Shown one piece after another: positions 47,001 through 57,707 of a stretch of DNA of 64,000 nt. The notes beneath the pieces were generated by a model. It was given only the letters and a program-made list of their open reading frames with translations. It was not told the origin of the DNA and did no database searches. The translations under genes and the position numbers were made by a program. The stretch spans positions 2,356,001 to 2,420,000 of the forward strand of contig CM049987.1 of the NCBI GenBank assembly GCA_016630955.3, written 5' to 3'. Position 1 is the stretch's first letter; each line of letters starts with the position of its first letter. The DNA is from Didymella arachidicola. Its lineage: Eukaryota > Ascomycota > Dothideomycetes > Pleosporales > Didymellaceae.

Positions 47001-47976
47001 CAGCAAGCACCGCTTTGCATTCTTCAGTCCATCCTGCGCGTGCGTAGGAAGACAGGAGAGTATTGGGTACTGCTTTGTGTATGGCGTCTTGGATTGCGGA
47101 AGTCACCTTATTGGTATATGCATCGAGCGCTGTCTTAGTGAGTGACCTTCGAAGCGGAGGTAGGGAGTGCCTCAGCGTTTTCGTATACAGTTTCTCGTCC
47201 AGCCTCTTCCAGTTTTTGCGCGGCCTCTTCTCTAGAGATTGCACTGTGAGATCTAGCGTTATGCTTATAGGCAGATGATCTGAGTCGTGGTCTAGGTTCG
47301 TATCCACTTCGCTCTTAATGACTTTATCGATTAGTCCCGTTGTCACGAGGCAGAGGTCGATCGTAGACTGCGCTCGGCCTTCTTCGTACGTTACTGTGCC
47401 CGGCGGGAGGGTGTTGTAGAGCGCAAAGTCCCCTATAATGTCTATTAGGTCTTCTGACTCTAGGTCGGTGGTCTCCCTGTTCAGTCCACCCTATAGGGGA
47501 TGGTGCAGGTTGAAGTCACCGAGTAGCACTTGTTCGTTTGTCTGGTGATAGCTCAAAGCCTCCCGCACCTGCGGTAATACGCTCTGTCGATTGCTTGAGG
47601 TCTTCGGCGGGTTGTAGACATTGTGGACGATAAGCCGCTCTCGGCTTTGCTGATTATCTGTCGGGTCTATGTTAATGATAACGGAGCAAATGTCTCTTGT
47701 TCGCTCCTCGAAGCGCTACTTTGTCTGATCTAGTCTCTTGTTAACAAAGAAGCAGACCCGTGCTAGGCCTTCCGCGTCTCCCGTTGGGTAGCAGAGGTGG
47801 AACCTGTCCTTAGCTGGGTGGTGAGTGGTGGCCGTGTACGGGTTCCTCCACGGCTCTTGGATGGCGATAATGTCGAAGTCGTGAATCCCTGGGTCGCGCA
47901 GCAGCGACGCCATGACCATGTCTCTCGACTTGCGTACGTTGTACTGTAGTATATTCAGTCTGCTGTGTCTAATCAT
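44071..47976 (-). pseudogene. LINE ORF2: endonuclease-reverse transcriptase-RNase H
   Basis: A 1,301-codon frame in one phase throughout, with six in-frame stops at 47718-47716, 47493-47491, 46803-46801, 46761-46759, 46230-46228 and 45720-45718. An N-terminal endonuclease (NILQYNVRKS, IIAIQEPW, LLGDFNLHHP, DHDSDHLPI) is followed by a reverse transcriptase (LKAPGPDGITNKALQ, GILQGSPLSPLLY) and an RNase H with its acidic residues (IYTDGSG, AAELQG, IYTDNQAA, GNEAADQAA). A C-terminal Cys/His motif follows (CSCGERRQTVAHVLLRC). The catalytic YxDD box reads YIDN, so one metal-binding Asp is missing. The element could not transpose by itself. Confidence 0.9.
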
Positions 47977-49658
47977 GCTTCGTTGTCAGAGTCGATCTCC
48001 ATGTGCTGGCTGGTGCCGCTCTGTGTCTGCTGCGTGCTGCTCCCAGTTGCTTCCATGGCCCTCCGGGTAGGTATGATGTGCCTCTGCGGCCTTCGGCTGC
48101 CGTTCGTGTGAGTCAACGGGTTGTGCTGCTCCGCTGAGTCAACGGTGGTTCCCGCATTGGTCCTCTTCTGTCCTCGTCCAGTTTGCGATCGATTCCTGAT
48201 GATCGGCGTCGGCTGCGTTGATGCAGGGCCCTGGGCCAGTCTGCTCCTTCGGACAGTAGCCGCCGGTGTCTCCAGTGGGATGTTGTTCCTTGGTGTCTCC
48301 GCGACTGGGTGGTAGTATGGGCGTGCGTCGTATGCAGCCCTTGCCTTTGCCCTCTCCTCCTTCCTGGTAGGGCACTGGTAGCTCCATGCTTCGTGCTCGC
48401 CTCGGCAGGCGGCACATTTCTAGGGAATGTTCCGATCGAGCTTCGACGGGCAGTCGCGAGTCTCGTGCTCTTGTGCGCAGTAGCCACATGCGATTATTGC
48501 CTTGCACTGGGTTCTTATGTGGCCGTAGTGTTGGCACTTGAAGCACTGCTTCACTCGGCACTGTCGCTCGTATCGCTCGCACTGGAAGACCTGGCCTTGC
48601 CAGATCAGGCCCTCGTCAATGATCTTGTTAGCATCCTCTGGCCTGCTAAACTCGATGGTGATGCTGGAGAAGGCTTTCGTGGGTGCGTTGCGTGTCAGCC
48701 ATCCAATGTACTTGATCTCTGCCTGCGGGATGAACGGCTTGTTGTCCAGCAGCAGCTGGTCCCTCGTCTCTTCGAACCGATCCAGGTCCATCGTGCTGGT
48801 ACGTATGCTGTGTGCGATGATGCCGTAGGTCGTGATCCGTATCAAGGCTCTGTTGCCGACACGGTGGACCCAGTCATCAGCGAACTGCTTTAGTGCTTCT
48901 ACCTCCTTGCTGGTCGCCGTTCTAATGCTGAGGTCGCCGCTTTTCAACTAGTTCGAAGAGAGAACCTTAATACCGCTTATGTTTTCGTTTCCGCTTTGCG
49001 CGATCGCGCGCTCTACGTGCGCGTTAAGGTTGCGCAGGTTCATCGCCCGCAGGCTGAGCACTGTGCTGGGGTCTCTGATGGTCACGACGACTTCACGCTG
49101 CGTCTGCATAGGAGCCATTCTGGGAACTTGTGTATTCGATGTACCTGCTAGCGGTGTGCCCCTCGCTGCCATTGCAGCATAGCTGAGCGCGCCGCCTGTC
49201 TGTGGTCCTGCATTTTTAATCTGTCTTGCCATCTGTAGGTTGGCTTTACCCACTTCTACCGCCTCCTTGGCTGCAGTCCTTGCTTCCTCTCCGTTCCTTA
49301 TGTTCTGTTGTACGGTCGTGGCGATTGCTTGGACGGTATCGGCGGTGTTCTTAATGTCAGTCTTGAGCTCGTGTTTAACAGCATCGAGCATTCGCACGGC
49401 GTTTTCTGTAGACGCTTTGGCCTCCGTTTGCAGGATGCTAAGCGCGTCGCACACCGTGCTGAGGTCAGGCGCGTGTTGTACTTTCAGTATAAACGTCAGC
49501 GTGCCGTGTATGATGACCTTGACGAGGTCTGCCGGCACTGGCTGGCTTTGCGTGCGATCGATACAGGCCAGCGCGTCCTGAAGGTAGGTGCTGAGGCGTG
49601 TAGCGTGCTCGCGGAATGGGGTGGGCCATGCGGGCTGCTGAGGCCACGGTGTCGCCAT
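47973..49658 (-). pseudogene. LINE ORF1: gag-like protein with three zinc knuckles
   Basis: A 561-codon frame with two in-frame TAG stops, at 48950-48948 and 48422-48420, each one step from CAG. The first ~170 residues are Ala/Glu/Lys-rich and probably helical or coiled. The central region resembles an RNA-binding gag fold, followed by knuckles CFKCQHYGHIRTQC, CGYCAQEHETRDC and CAACRGEHEAWSYQC. The protein would package the element's RNA. Its TGA stop overlaps the ORF2 start as ATGA at 47976-47973, suggesting coupled termination and reinitiation. Confidence 0.85.
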
Positions 49659-49898
49659 GGCACGTCAGACGCAGTGGGCTGCTGCGGCTGGGTGCTGGCT
49701 AGTCAATTGGCGTCAAGAGCGACGGTTTGAGCACGGAAATACGACTGAATTCTAAGAATCGAGTTCTCGCTATGTGTGGTGTTTTTTGACTTGGATGGTT
49801 TGCACAGTCGTATTGGTACGGCCAGACTCTAGACTTGCTCGCCTAATCTATCCCAGTTGTGCAATGCCCCTTAGGCCTGCGGTCCCGCAGGAACGTGG

Positions 49899-50845
49899 TC
49901 ATCCTTCCGCATTCGCAGGGACATTGGAAACAAACACCGAAAGAACCGCGGCATAGCCAGCAGACACCGCCATCATCTCGAAGCTTGACACTTTCAGGAA
50001 AAGCGACACAAGGAAAGACAAGATGATGATGCACACCGAAACGACTACAAGCTGGACATTCTTGGACGACTCATGTGACATAATGGCTAATGGTGCGATA
50101 ATGAAGACGGCCGTCAGCGCTGCAGTCGTCACACGTCCAATGACCTCGGCGATCAGTATCGTGTTCTGGTACGTCCATCGCTGCTGTCTACCAGTGACTG
50201 ATCCAAGAACTTCGCCGTTGCTCTGAGCCCTTCGCGACAGTCTCCAGTAGCGGAAGGCCCGCAAGTACCTGTGGAGCCAGCGCTGGAACGGGTCGGTCCG
50301 CGATCGTGTCCCTAGATCTACCCTAAGCAATCTGGTCTTGTGCGCTTCGTACAGACTAAGATCGTCCCGCAGGCTAGCCTGTTGCTCGTCATCGAGAAGT
50401 GAAAACGTCTCCATAGTCATAATGTTGTTGAAGGCAGCGAGTGCCTCGTCTGTATGCGTGGCATCCGTCAGCGTAAGGACTCAGAGTAGAGCCATCAGCA
50501 CACACTGTACTGTTTGATAAGGTCTCGCAGCTTCAAGATGAACTCTTCGGTGATCACGTCGTCGACCTTTGGGACATCGGCGTCCCTCTTGCTGTGCGCA
50601 AGGCCGAGTCGGTCGTGTAGTGCAGGACCTACACCGAGACCAAGGCCAGCCTGGTAGATGGTGCGATCCATTTCGGCGATCTCATTCTCAAGGAACCGCA
50701 AGTTGAGCAGTTGGGTGGTTTTGAAACGACGGAAGCCGTGGAGTGTCAGGTTGTTGTCCGCAGTGCTGGCAATCCAGCATTTGCGAAAGGCGTTGACTAA
50801 GTTTGTACGGCTTAATGTCTCTTGGACTGCGGGTGAAGTAGACAT
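49899..50845 (-). CDS. DUF6594 family membrane protein
   Basis: Two exons on the minus strand, 50845-50506 and 50449-49899, give 296 aa. The splice restores the family's LIKQYNEALAAF segment. FRRFKTTQLLNLRFLENEIAEMD near residues 38-60 and the C-terminal pattern of three hydrophobic helices (ALTAVFIIAPLAIMSH, VVVSVCIIILSFLVSLFL, MMAVSAGYAAVLSVFVSN) are typical of DUF6594, a fungal family of unknown function. The N-terminal two-thirds is soluble with helical, possibly coiled, segments; the C-terminal third sits in a membrane. It shares a 535-bp upstream region with the divergent NOD-like receptor gene, which may mean co-expression. Confidence 0.88.
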
Positions 50846-51380
50846 GGCGGCAATAGCGCAATAGATACAAAGCTATCGTAAAGGCGACTAATGGCAGAAA
50901 AAAAAGGGTAAATTCTCGACGAAACTGTACCAGCCGTGTATTGCGTGGTAGTGCGTGGGCAGAAGAGCAAGTCCTCGCAGCAAGAGTAATTTAGGATCTG
51001 TAGTCAACCCTACATGCTCAAGGCTGTCACACCAATCCTCGTAGGTTCAAAAGTGCATGAATGGTGCGCTAGGACGCAACGTCTCGTCATGGAAAGTCGG
51101 CAAGTCTGCGGCGCCTCGCAGGGCTCACAGCAAACTACCCACACAGCACACGGCTGACTGGCGACGCGCGAGCGGCGCAGCACGGCGCCGCACAGCGCAG
51201 CGCAGCTCAGCCTGGCACGCACGGCACGGCACGCTGACCAGGCTGAGGCGATACAGATGCAGCCTTCCTTCACCCTCTCACGCTCTCAGGGCGACGGCAG
51301 CCTCCTCTGCAGCGCTGCGTCTACTGCCTGCACGGCACTGCACGGCACCGCACTGCACTGTAATTGAATCTCACACTACC
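50846..51380. promoter_or_regulatory. Shared upstream region of DUF6594 gene and NLR gene
   Basis: A 535-bp gap between two divergent start codons. The half next to the NLR is very rich in gcacggcac / gcgcagc units (about 51160-51360), a low-complexity G+C-rich leader. No specific factor site is claimed. Confidence 0.55.
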
Positions 51381-54300
51381 ATGGCCGGCGACAGGCAGCG
51401 CGCCTGCGACGACTACCACGTTGCCTGGATCTGCGCCGTCGCCGACCTCGAGCTGCTGCCTGCCCGCCTGATGCTCGACGAGGAGCACCCCACCCCGCCC
51501 TACGACACCCACTACGACGAGAACACGTACATCTGCGGCTCCATCAACGGCCACGCGGTCGTCGTCGCGACCTGTCCGCCGGGCGAGACGGGCAACGTCA
51601 ACGCCGGGCGCCTGACGGGGTCGATGTTCAAGACATTCCGCAACATCCGCATGGCGGTGCTCGTAGGCATTGGGGGCGGCATCGCCAGCCCAGAGGTGTC
51701 GGAGGATGCGCTCGAGAACATCCACCTCGGAGACGTGGTGGTGGGGTGGCCCGGCGACGGCAAGCCGGCGTGCGTCTACCACGACCGCGGCAGGTCCAAG
51801 GTCGACGGGTAGTTTGAGCTGGTAGGCACGATGCAGAACCCGGACTGGAGGCTCACCAACGCGCTCGGCGTGCTCGCGTCCGACCACGAGCTGGGCAGGA
51901 CGACGTTCGAGGACCAGCTCGCGAGGCTGCAGCGTCACAAGAAGAAGAGGAAGTTCGCCTATCCTGGCGTCGAACACGATAAGCTATTCAGGGCTGCGTA
52001 CCACCACAACGGCGACTATACATCAAAGTGCGCGGCGTGCTGCGATCAGAGCCAGCTCGTTGAGCGCCCGCAGCGGGCCGAAGAGGACCAGCGGACGCTC
52101 GTCTTCCATCGCGGGCGGATCGCTACGGGCAACGCAGTCATCCAGGACGGCGAGCTGCGGGACCAGATCCGCGCGCGATGCGACGGGGCGCTCTGCGTGG
52201 AGATGGAGGCAGCGGGCGTCGACGCGCACCGACTGTGTCTGGTGGTCCGCGGCATCTCCGACTACGCCGACTCGCACAAGAGCGACGTGTGGCGGTGGCA
52301 CGCTGCGGGCAACGCCGCTGCGTTCACGCGCGAGCTGCTGTGCCGGGTGCAGCCAGGCACGGTGAGAGAGATGGAGGGGTCGACCGAAGGTCAGTAGCGC
52401 GTCTGCTTGGCGACACATTGTGTTGCCTGTAGCATAAAGGAGTATGTCAATAGAACGCGTATTGGTGACTAGCGCTTTGGGCAGACTACTAACACACAAC
52501 AGCGCCGTGGCTTGTCCCTCTCCCAAGGCCCTTTTCTTTCGTTGGGCGAGAGGTGCAGCTCGCTCAGCTTGTTGAGCATGTCGCGTCAGAAGGCTGTCGT
52601 CGACTCGCTGTGTTCGGCCTCGGTGGGTGTGGCAAGACAGCTCTCGCGCTTGAGACAGCTTATCAGACACGAGAGCAGCACCCTGCGCGCGCCGTGTTCT
52701 GGGTGCCGGCGGTCAGCCAGGCCAGCTTCGAGCAGGCGTACCGCGAGATAGGGTCGCTGCTGCGCGTACCGGGCATCGCGGACGCCAAGGCTGACGTGAA
52801 GCAGCTGGTCAAGGCGCGGCTGAGCGACGAGGGGTCGGGGCAGTGGCTGATGTTGGTCGACAACGCGGACGACGTCAGTGTTCTCTTTGAGCCGCTTGAC
52901 AGGGAAAGGAATGCAGACCGGCTCATTGACTGTCTCCCATACAGCCGTAAAGGGTCCATCGTCTTCACCACCCGGACGCGAAAGGCTGCAGTCAAGCTGG
53001 CCGAGAGCAAGATCGTGGCGCTGAGCGAGCTCGAGAAGCAAGAAGCAGAGGACATGCTCAGGCAGCGCTTGCCTGGGAAAGAGCTGCTCGAAAGCGCTGA
53101 AGTCGTCCACGAGTTCCTCGAGCTGCTCACCTACCTCCCTCTTGCCATTGTCCAGGCAGCGGCCTTTGTCGTAGGAAATGATGCGCGTCTATCTGACTAC
53201 ATCGCTATCTACAGGAGGAGCGAGACGGAGGCCACCGATCTTCTTAGCATAGACTTTGATGACCAGGGCAGGTACCGGCAGATCAAGAACCCGGTAGCGG
53301 TGACGTGGTACATCTCGTTCAGCCAGATCCGGGCGCGCAACAGGCTGGCTGCAGCGTATCTGTCGCTGATGGCGTGCACAACGGGCGAGGATGTTCCTGC
53401 GTCGCTGCTATGGCCGGGCAGGACGATGCTCGCAACCACGGAAGCGCTGGGAACATTGAGCGCGTATGCGTTTATTGTAGAACGGCAGCAGCAGCAGCAT
53501 CGGGGTGGAACAGAAGTGCAAGCACAGCGTCGCGAGCGGGCGTTCAACGTCCATCGACTAGTTCGCTTGGCCACTCGCAATTGGCTCAAGGAGCAGAGGC
53601 ATTGGCACATCTGGCCACGCAAGGTGTTGGCGCGGCTGGTGGAAGTAGTGCCCTTCGGAGATCACGAGACAAGAGACATGTGGACGGCCTATCTGCCCCA
53701 TGCTATGCATCTAGCGGATCTGCCCGAAGTGTACGAAGACGAGGGGAGAGTGTCGCTGCTAGACAGGGTAGGGCGGTGCGAGCAGACGCTGGGTCGGTAC
53801 AGAGCAGCGGAGCAGGCGCATCGACAAGTGCTGGAGCGAAGGAAGGAGGTGTCGGGCAAGAAGCACCCAGACACGCTGACGAGCATGAGCAACCTGGCAC
53901 AGGCACTGAGCGGGCAGGGAAGGTACGCAGAGGCGGAGCAGATGCACCGAGAAGAGCTGGCGCTGAGCGAGGAGGTACTAGTCAAGAAGCATCCAGACAC
54001 GCTGACGAGCATGAACAACCTGGCACTGGCACTGAGCGGGCAGGGAAGGTACGCAGAGGCGGAGCAGATGCACCGCAAGACGCTGGCGCTAAGAGAGGAG
54101 GTACTAGTCAAGAAGCACCCAGACACGCTGACGAGCATGAGCAACCTGGCACAGGCACTGAGCGGGCAGGGAAAGTACGCAGAGGCGGAGCAGATGCACC
54201 GCAAGACGCTGGCGCTGAGAGAGGAGGTGTCGGGCAAGAAGCACCCAGCGACGCTGACGAGCGTCCACTGGCTGGCCTTTCTTGCGCATCAACAGAGCAC

Positions 54301-54541
54301 ATACGAGGACGCCTTGCCGCTCTACGAAAGGGCGTATGTGGGCTACCAGGCTTCACTTGGCCCGGATCATCCGACAACGCGAGCATGCCTGGAGCAGTAT
54401 GCTTCAACGCAGCGGCTGCTTAACGAGCAGACTCGAGTAAACGCGAGAGATGAAGCTTCCGCAGCTTGGTCCGAGTCTGCACTTTTGGTTGTCAACAATG
54501 CAAGCGCAGTCGAGGTGGCCTTTAAGTCCAAGCAGGAGTAA
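51381..54541 (+). CDS. NOD-like receptor: PNP - NB-ARC - TPR, with a premature TAG
   Basis: Exons 51381-52389 and 52503-54541 would give 1,015 aa but for a TAG at 51810-51812 (codon 144). A purine-nucleoside-phosphorylase-type domain spans about residues 12-325 (GIGGGI, CVEMEAAGVDA, RGISDYADSHK, all key residues present). NB-ARC runs from about 350: FVGRE, P-loop GLGGCGKT near 376, Walker B LMLVDNADD, LPLAIVQAA and an MHD-like VHRLV. TPR repeats run from about 756 to 950. Intron 1 (52390-52502) has a good donor and a ctaac branch site. This is the STAND/NLR architecture tied in fungi to non-self recognition and regulated cell death. The sequence after TAG stays in frame and intact, so the stop is recent, a polymorphism or an error. 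Confidence 0.88.
53858..54235 (+). repeat. Three near-identical 126-bp TPR-coding repeats
   Basis: Units at 53858-53983, 53984-54109 and 54110-54235 each encode a 42-residue TPR unit starting KKHPDTLTSM. They differ by a few bases only, while a diverged unit precedes them and a partial unit (KKHPATLTSV) follows at 54236. Such near-identity points to recent duplication or repeat homogenisation. Confidence 0.95.
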
Positions 54542-54869
54542 CGACAGATAGTGGAGTAGCAGACACGTAGACGGCCCAGGGTGAGGTCAGGTAATAGTAG
54601 GTTACTAGCACAATGTAAGTAAAGATTTTTGCAGAGAACTACTTCTAGTACTATGTACCAAAGCTGCCGTAAAACATCAGCGTACAGGGTGACAAAGATT
54701 GTGTATAGTTAAGTCTTGACTTTAAGAGCCGCTATGCGCGTGCCGGGAATAAGGCATTTACGCATCAGCCACAGCAGCTCTGCCGAGCCACTGGCTCGAC
54801 TGCGCTTACTTGGTTGCTGACGCCAAGTGATAGCGTAAGTAAGGTTACAGTGCGGTAATAATACAACAC
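54542..54869 (+). other. NLR 3' flank
   Basis: About 330 bp between the NLR stop codon and the MULE target duplication. It should hold the NLR 3' untranslated region. Nothing else was recognised. Confidence 0.5.
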
Positions 54870-54878
54870 GTGCGGGGC
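54870..54878 (+). repeat. Left 9-bp target site duplication of the MULE
   Basis: gtgcggggc, identical to 57708-57716 on the other side of the element. Confidence 0.92.
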
Positions 54879-54926
54879 GGCTGCTGAGATTTGTCCCCAA
54901 GCTTTTGAGATTTGTCCCCAACGCTA
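54879..54926 (+). repeat. Left terminal inverted repeat of the MULE
   Basis: A 48-bp repeat starting ggctgctgag. It contains the 15-bp motif gagatttgtccccaa twice (54886-54900 and 54907-54921). Confidence 0.93.
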
Positions 54927-55066
54927 ACCTAGCGGAAATTAGTCGCTTAACATGGCTTAGCGTATAACTCCACAACACGAAATCGTCGCGAGATCAGCGC
55001 GTCTTTGCAACAGACCAAGCAGGAAGGGGACTAAAGCAATCCCGTTAATTCACTTTGCATCCTAGC

Positions 55067-57550
55067 ATGGAGGATATAGCCTCCCCTCCAGATCTGTTCT
55101 ACAGCTTATATAAAGAAGCGTATAACGCGCTTAAGACCTATGGCATGCAGCATGTTTACGGCTTCGTCCTTAAGCGAAGTTGGCCTCACCATGCGGCTGT
55201 CAAGACACGCTGTTACTATCACTGCGATTGTTTTAGGCACAACTACCAGTCGACTGCGAGGCTTCTCAGCACAAGCACACGCTCTATTGGGTGTCCTTTT
55301 AAGCTTGTCATCTTCAGAACAAAGCACAGCAATTAATGGAAGCTAGAAGTACAAAACAAGGACCACAACCATCCACGGTCGATCAACTCGAGCGCGCATA
55401 ATGTCTACCGCAAGCGTACACCAGTACAGAAGGAAGTGATAGAATTAATGACCCATGCTAGCGTGCGACCCATGCAGATACTGGCTGCCATCCAAAGAGA
55501 GGATTAAGAGACACTTATTTCTGCCACCGATATCCGCAGCGAGAGGAAGGCTATTAGGAAGAAGCATCTTAACGGAAGAAGCCCAGTAGAGACACTGCTA
55601 GACGACTTGTCCTCGACAAACTGGATCTTTACTGTGAAGAAGGACAACAACAATCGCATCTAGAACCTCTTCTTCGCCTATCAGAAGCAGGTCGAGCTTC
55701 TGCTGGCAAACCCTGACGTCCTACTAATGGACTGCACATATCGAACTAACAAGTACAAACTCCCTCTACTGCACATACTCGGCTGCACTAACCTGCAGAC
55801 GTTCTTCTCTGCAGGCTTCTGCTTTCTCAGCAATGAGACACATTCAGATTATCATTGGGCGATCGCAAGTTTCCTGCGCAAGACTGGTGTGCCACAACCG
55901 CGTGTGTTTATTAGCGATCAGGAAGAGGCTCTAAAGATGTTAGCGCGCTCGCTGCTTCCTAGGGTTCCTCAGCTTTTGTGCGTATGGCATATTAACAAGA
56001 ACGTTCAAACGAAAGCGCAACAGATCTGGCGAGACGCTGATGGCGTAACAAAAGAAGAGAAGCAGAGGATTGCAGAACAAAGGACTTTGTTTATGAAGCG
56101 TTGGACTCAGGTACGCTGACCCTCCGCGCTTAGAGCACTTCAAAGCAGCTCTTTTACAGTTTAATTGACTTTCAGCTAATCAGAGCAGCTTGTCTACGCA
56201 AAGAGGCCGGCAGAATTCTAGTTTAAATAGAACGATCTGCTTAAAGACTACAGTCACCAGCCGGAGCTTTGCAGGTACCTGCAAGAGAACCAATACACAA
56301 CACGCGCGGAGTGGGCAGCCGCCTGGACGTCCCATCATCGACACTACAACACAATCACAAGTTCACCTGTTAAGGGAATGCACAAGGTCTTAAAGGACTA
56401 TCTTATAACTGCAACAGGTGACTTGCTTCGTGTCGTCGGCAGGATTAAGCAGATGGTCGTAAGTCAATACAGCAAGTATAGAAAAGACCTTGCTTCTTCT
56501 AGACACAGCACCAAGTTTCAGCACAAGCTCGAGTCCATGCCCTTCCTGCCTCCTGGAATCCACGATGTCCTTACACCACCCGCTATCGAGCGCATCAGGC
56601 AACAAGACTTGCTGCGCTAGAAAGAGCAACGACAGCGTTGTGGTGGGCATCCTTGTTCGGGCCTCTTCGAGAAAACACACGGTCTTCCATGCCGCCATAC
56701 GCTGCAAGAAGCGATGGCTGCTAGATCCACACTACGATTGAACCATCTCTACGATGACCATTGGCGCTATCAACGCGAGCAAGGACCTTCGGTATTCTTA
56801 TCCCCCAGGCCGTATTAATCTGTTCTGGAGCCACTTACCGCGCAGACAAGAGGTGCGCCAAGGAGGAATGAAGCATCTACTTGCCGAGACCCCTCAGCTT
56901 TCGAACGGCGCGTGACGCCTTCTATACATCACTTTCAACCTCACCATGAATCCCAAGGCCAAACACTGGCTGAAGCACTGCAGCAAGTCAACACCTCTGT
57001 CACTGTTTCGGTTCCCACGTCTGCACTAGGTGCGGGCCCTGTGACCACCTACATATCTGTTTCGATACCTGCACTCGCACCATTACCTCCACCTACTTCT
57101 CTTCGATTATCTCCGCCTGTAGCTGTCGCTGTGTCAGTGACCATGGCTCCGTCTCTTGCCTGGCGTCCTCCAACACTAGAGGAGTTTGTGGCTGACGTTG
57201 AAGGTCGGCGGTCTCAACCTGTTCTACATCAGTACAATGATATAATGTCAGCTACTAACTTTCTAGCAGAGACGGGGCAGGAGGAGGATCCTGCAGAGCT
57301 GGTGGAGGCGCGGAACATGGCTCTTGCCACGCAAGGACTCTTCGCTTCCTGCACACCAACTATGGCTTGGAACTATCATTTTGGAGACATAGAGGCTTTC
57401 TATGCTGAGAGATTTGCACAGGTTGATGCTCAAGATGCAATTATTGAGCCTGAGGTCATATCTACACGGCGGCCTAAACGCGCTGCAGCAGTGGCAGCTC
57501 TAGAAGCCTGGAAAGACCTTAGACCACGGAAGAGACGACGGTGTGAGTAG
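55067..57550 (+). pseudogene. MULE transposase, broken
   Basis: One reading phase carries recognisable transposase from 55067 to 57550. A FAR1-like/zinc-finger N-terminus (TRCYYHCDCFRHNY, DHNHP) is followed by the MULE core (LLMDCTYRTNKYKLPLLHI, FISDQEEALKMLARSL, LLCVWHINKN) and TSSPVKGMHKVLKDYL. The catalytic Asp in MDCTYRTN and SDQEEAL remain. In-frame stops include 55334, 55505, 55661, 56219, 56228, 56618 and 56816; most are TAA/TAG one step from CAA/CAG. The stretch 56110-56180 is either a decayed intron or degraded. The C-terminal ~210 codons (56912-57550) stay open in the same phase and encode a Pro/Ser/Thr-rich tail ending RPRKRRRCE, a possible nuclear localisation signal. Confidence 0.85.
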
Positions 57551-57659
57551 ACAATAGGCCCAGCAACAGGCATGTTCCAAACGCAGCGTCCCTTTACATG
57601 CACCTATGTTCGGATGAATAGAATACCTGTAATCTATATGACGCTAGCAAAGATCGAGC

Positions 57660-57707
57660 TAGCGTTGGGGACAGATCTCAAAAGCTTGGGGACAAATCTC
57701 AGCAGCC
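57660..57707 (-). repeat. Right terminal inverted repeat of the MULE
   Basis: The reverse complement of 54879-54926 with one mismatch (gagatct in place of gagattt). Confidence 0.93.

Larger units (their letters stand above)
43787..49800 (-). mobile_element. Tad-like LINE (non-LTR retrotransposon), inactivated
   Basis: About 6 kb on the minus strand with ORF1 (gag-like, CCHC knuckles), ORF2 (apurinic endonuclease, reverse transcriptase, RNase H), a 3' untranslated part of about 280 bp and a short tandem repeat tail at 43787-43806. The order EN-RT-RNase H and the gag-like ORF1 place it with the fungal Tad/I group. The 5' boundary is uncertain (about 49660-49850), and no target duplication was recognised. 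Eight in-frame stops but no frameshift are found across ORF1 and ORF2. Confidence 0.88.
54879..57707 (+). mobile_element. Mutator-like DNA transposon (MULE), inactivated
   Basis: A 2,829-bp element with 48-bp terminal inverted repeats (one mismatch) at 54879-54926 and 57660-57707. It is flanked by a perfect 9-bp target duplication (gtgcggggc) at 54870-54878 and 57708-57716; 8-11 bp duplications are a hallmark of Mutator-type transposition. The single transposase gene is broken by many stops. It is inserted 337 bp downstream of the NLR stop codon. Confidence 0.93.

Noticed and set aside
43770..49830. Target site duplication around the LINE
   Set aside because: No convincing match between the flank of the CTAAA tail and the uncertain 5' end was found, so none is reported.
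51793..51835. A possible intron that would remove the NLR TAG
   Set aside because: The only GT...AG pair spanning the stop is 43 bp and shifts the frame out of the PNP sequence.
53858..54235. Regular repeats that might suggest a CRISPR array
   Set aside because: The units are contiguous, 126 bp, coding and without spacers, in a fungal gene; they are TPR repeats.
53305..54423. 372-codon alternative frame within the NLR TPR region
   Set aside because: It is a by-product of the 126-bp repeats (126 is a multiple of 3, so an open alternative frame repeats). It shows Gly/Ala/Arg-rich low complexity; the TPR frame is the real one.
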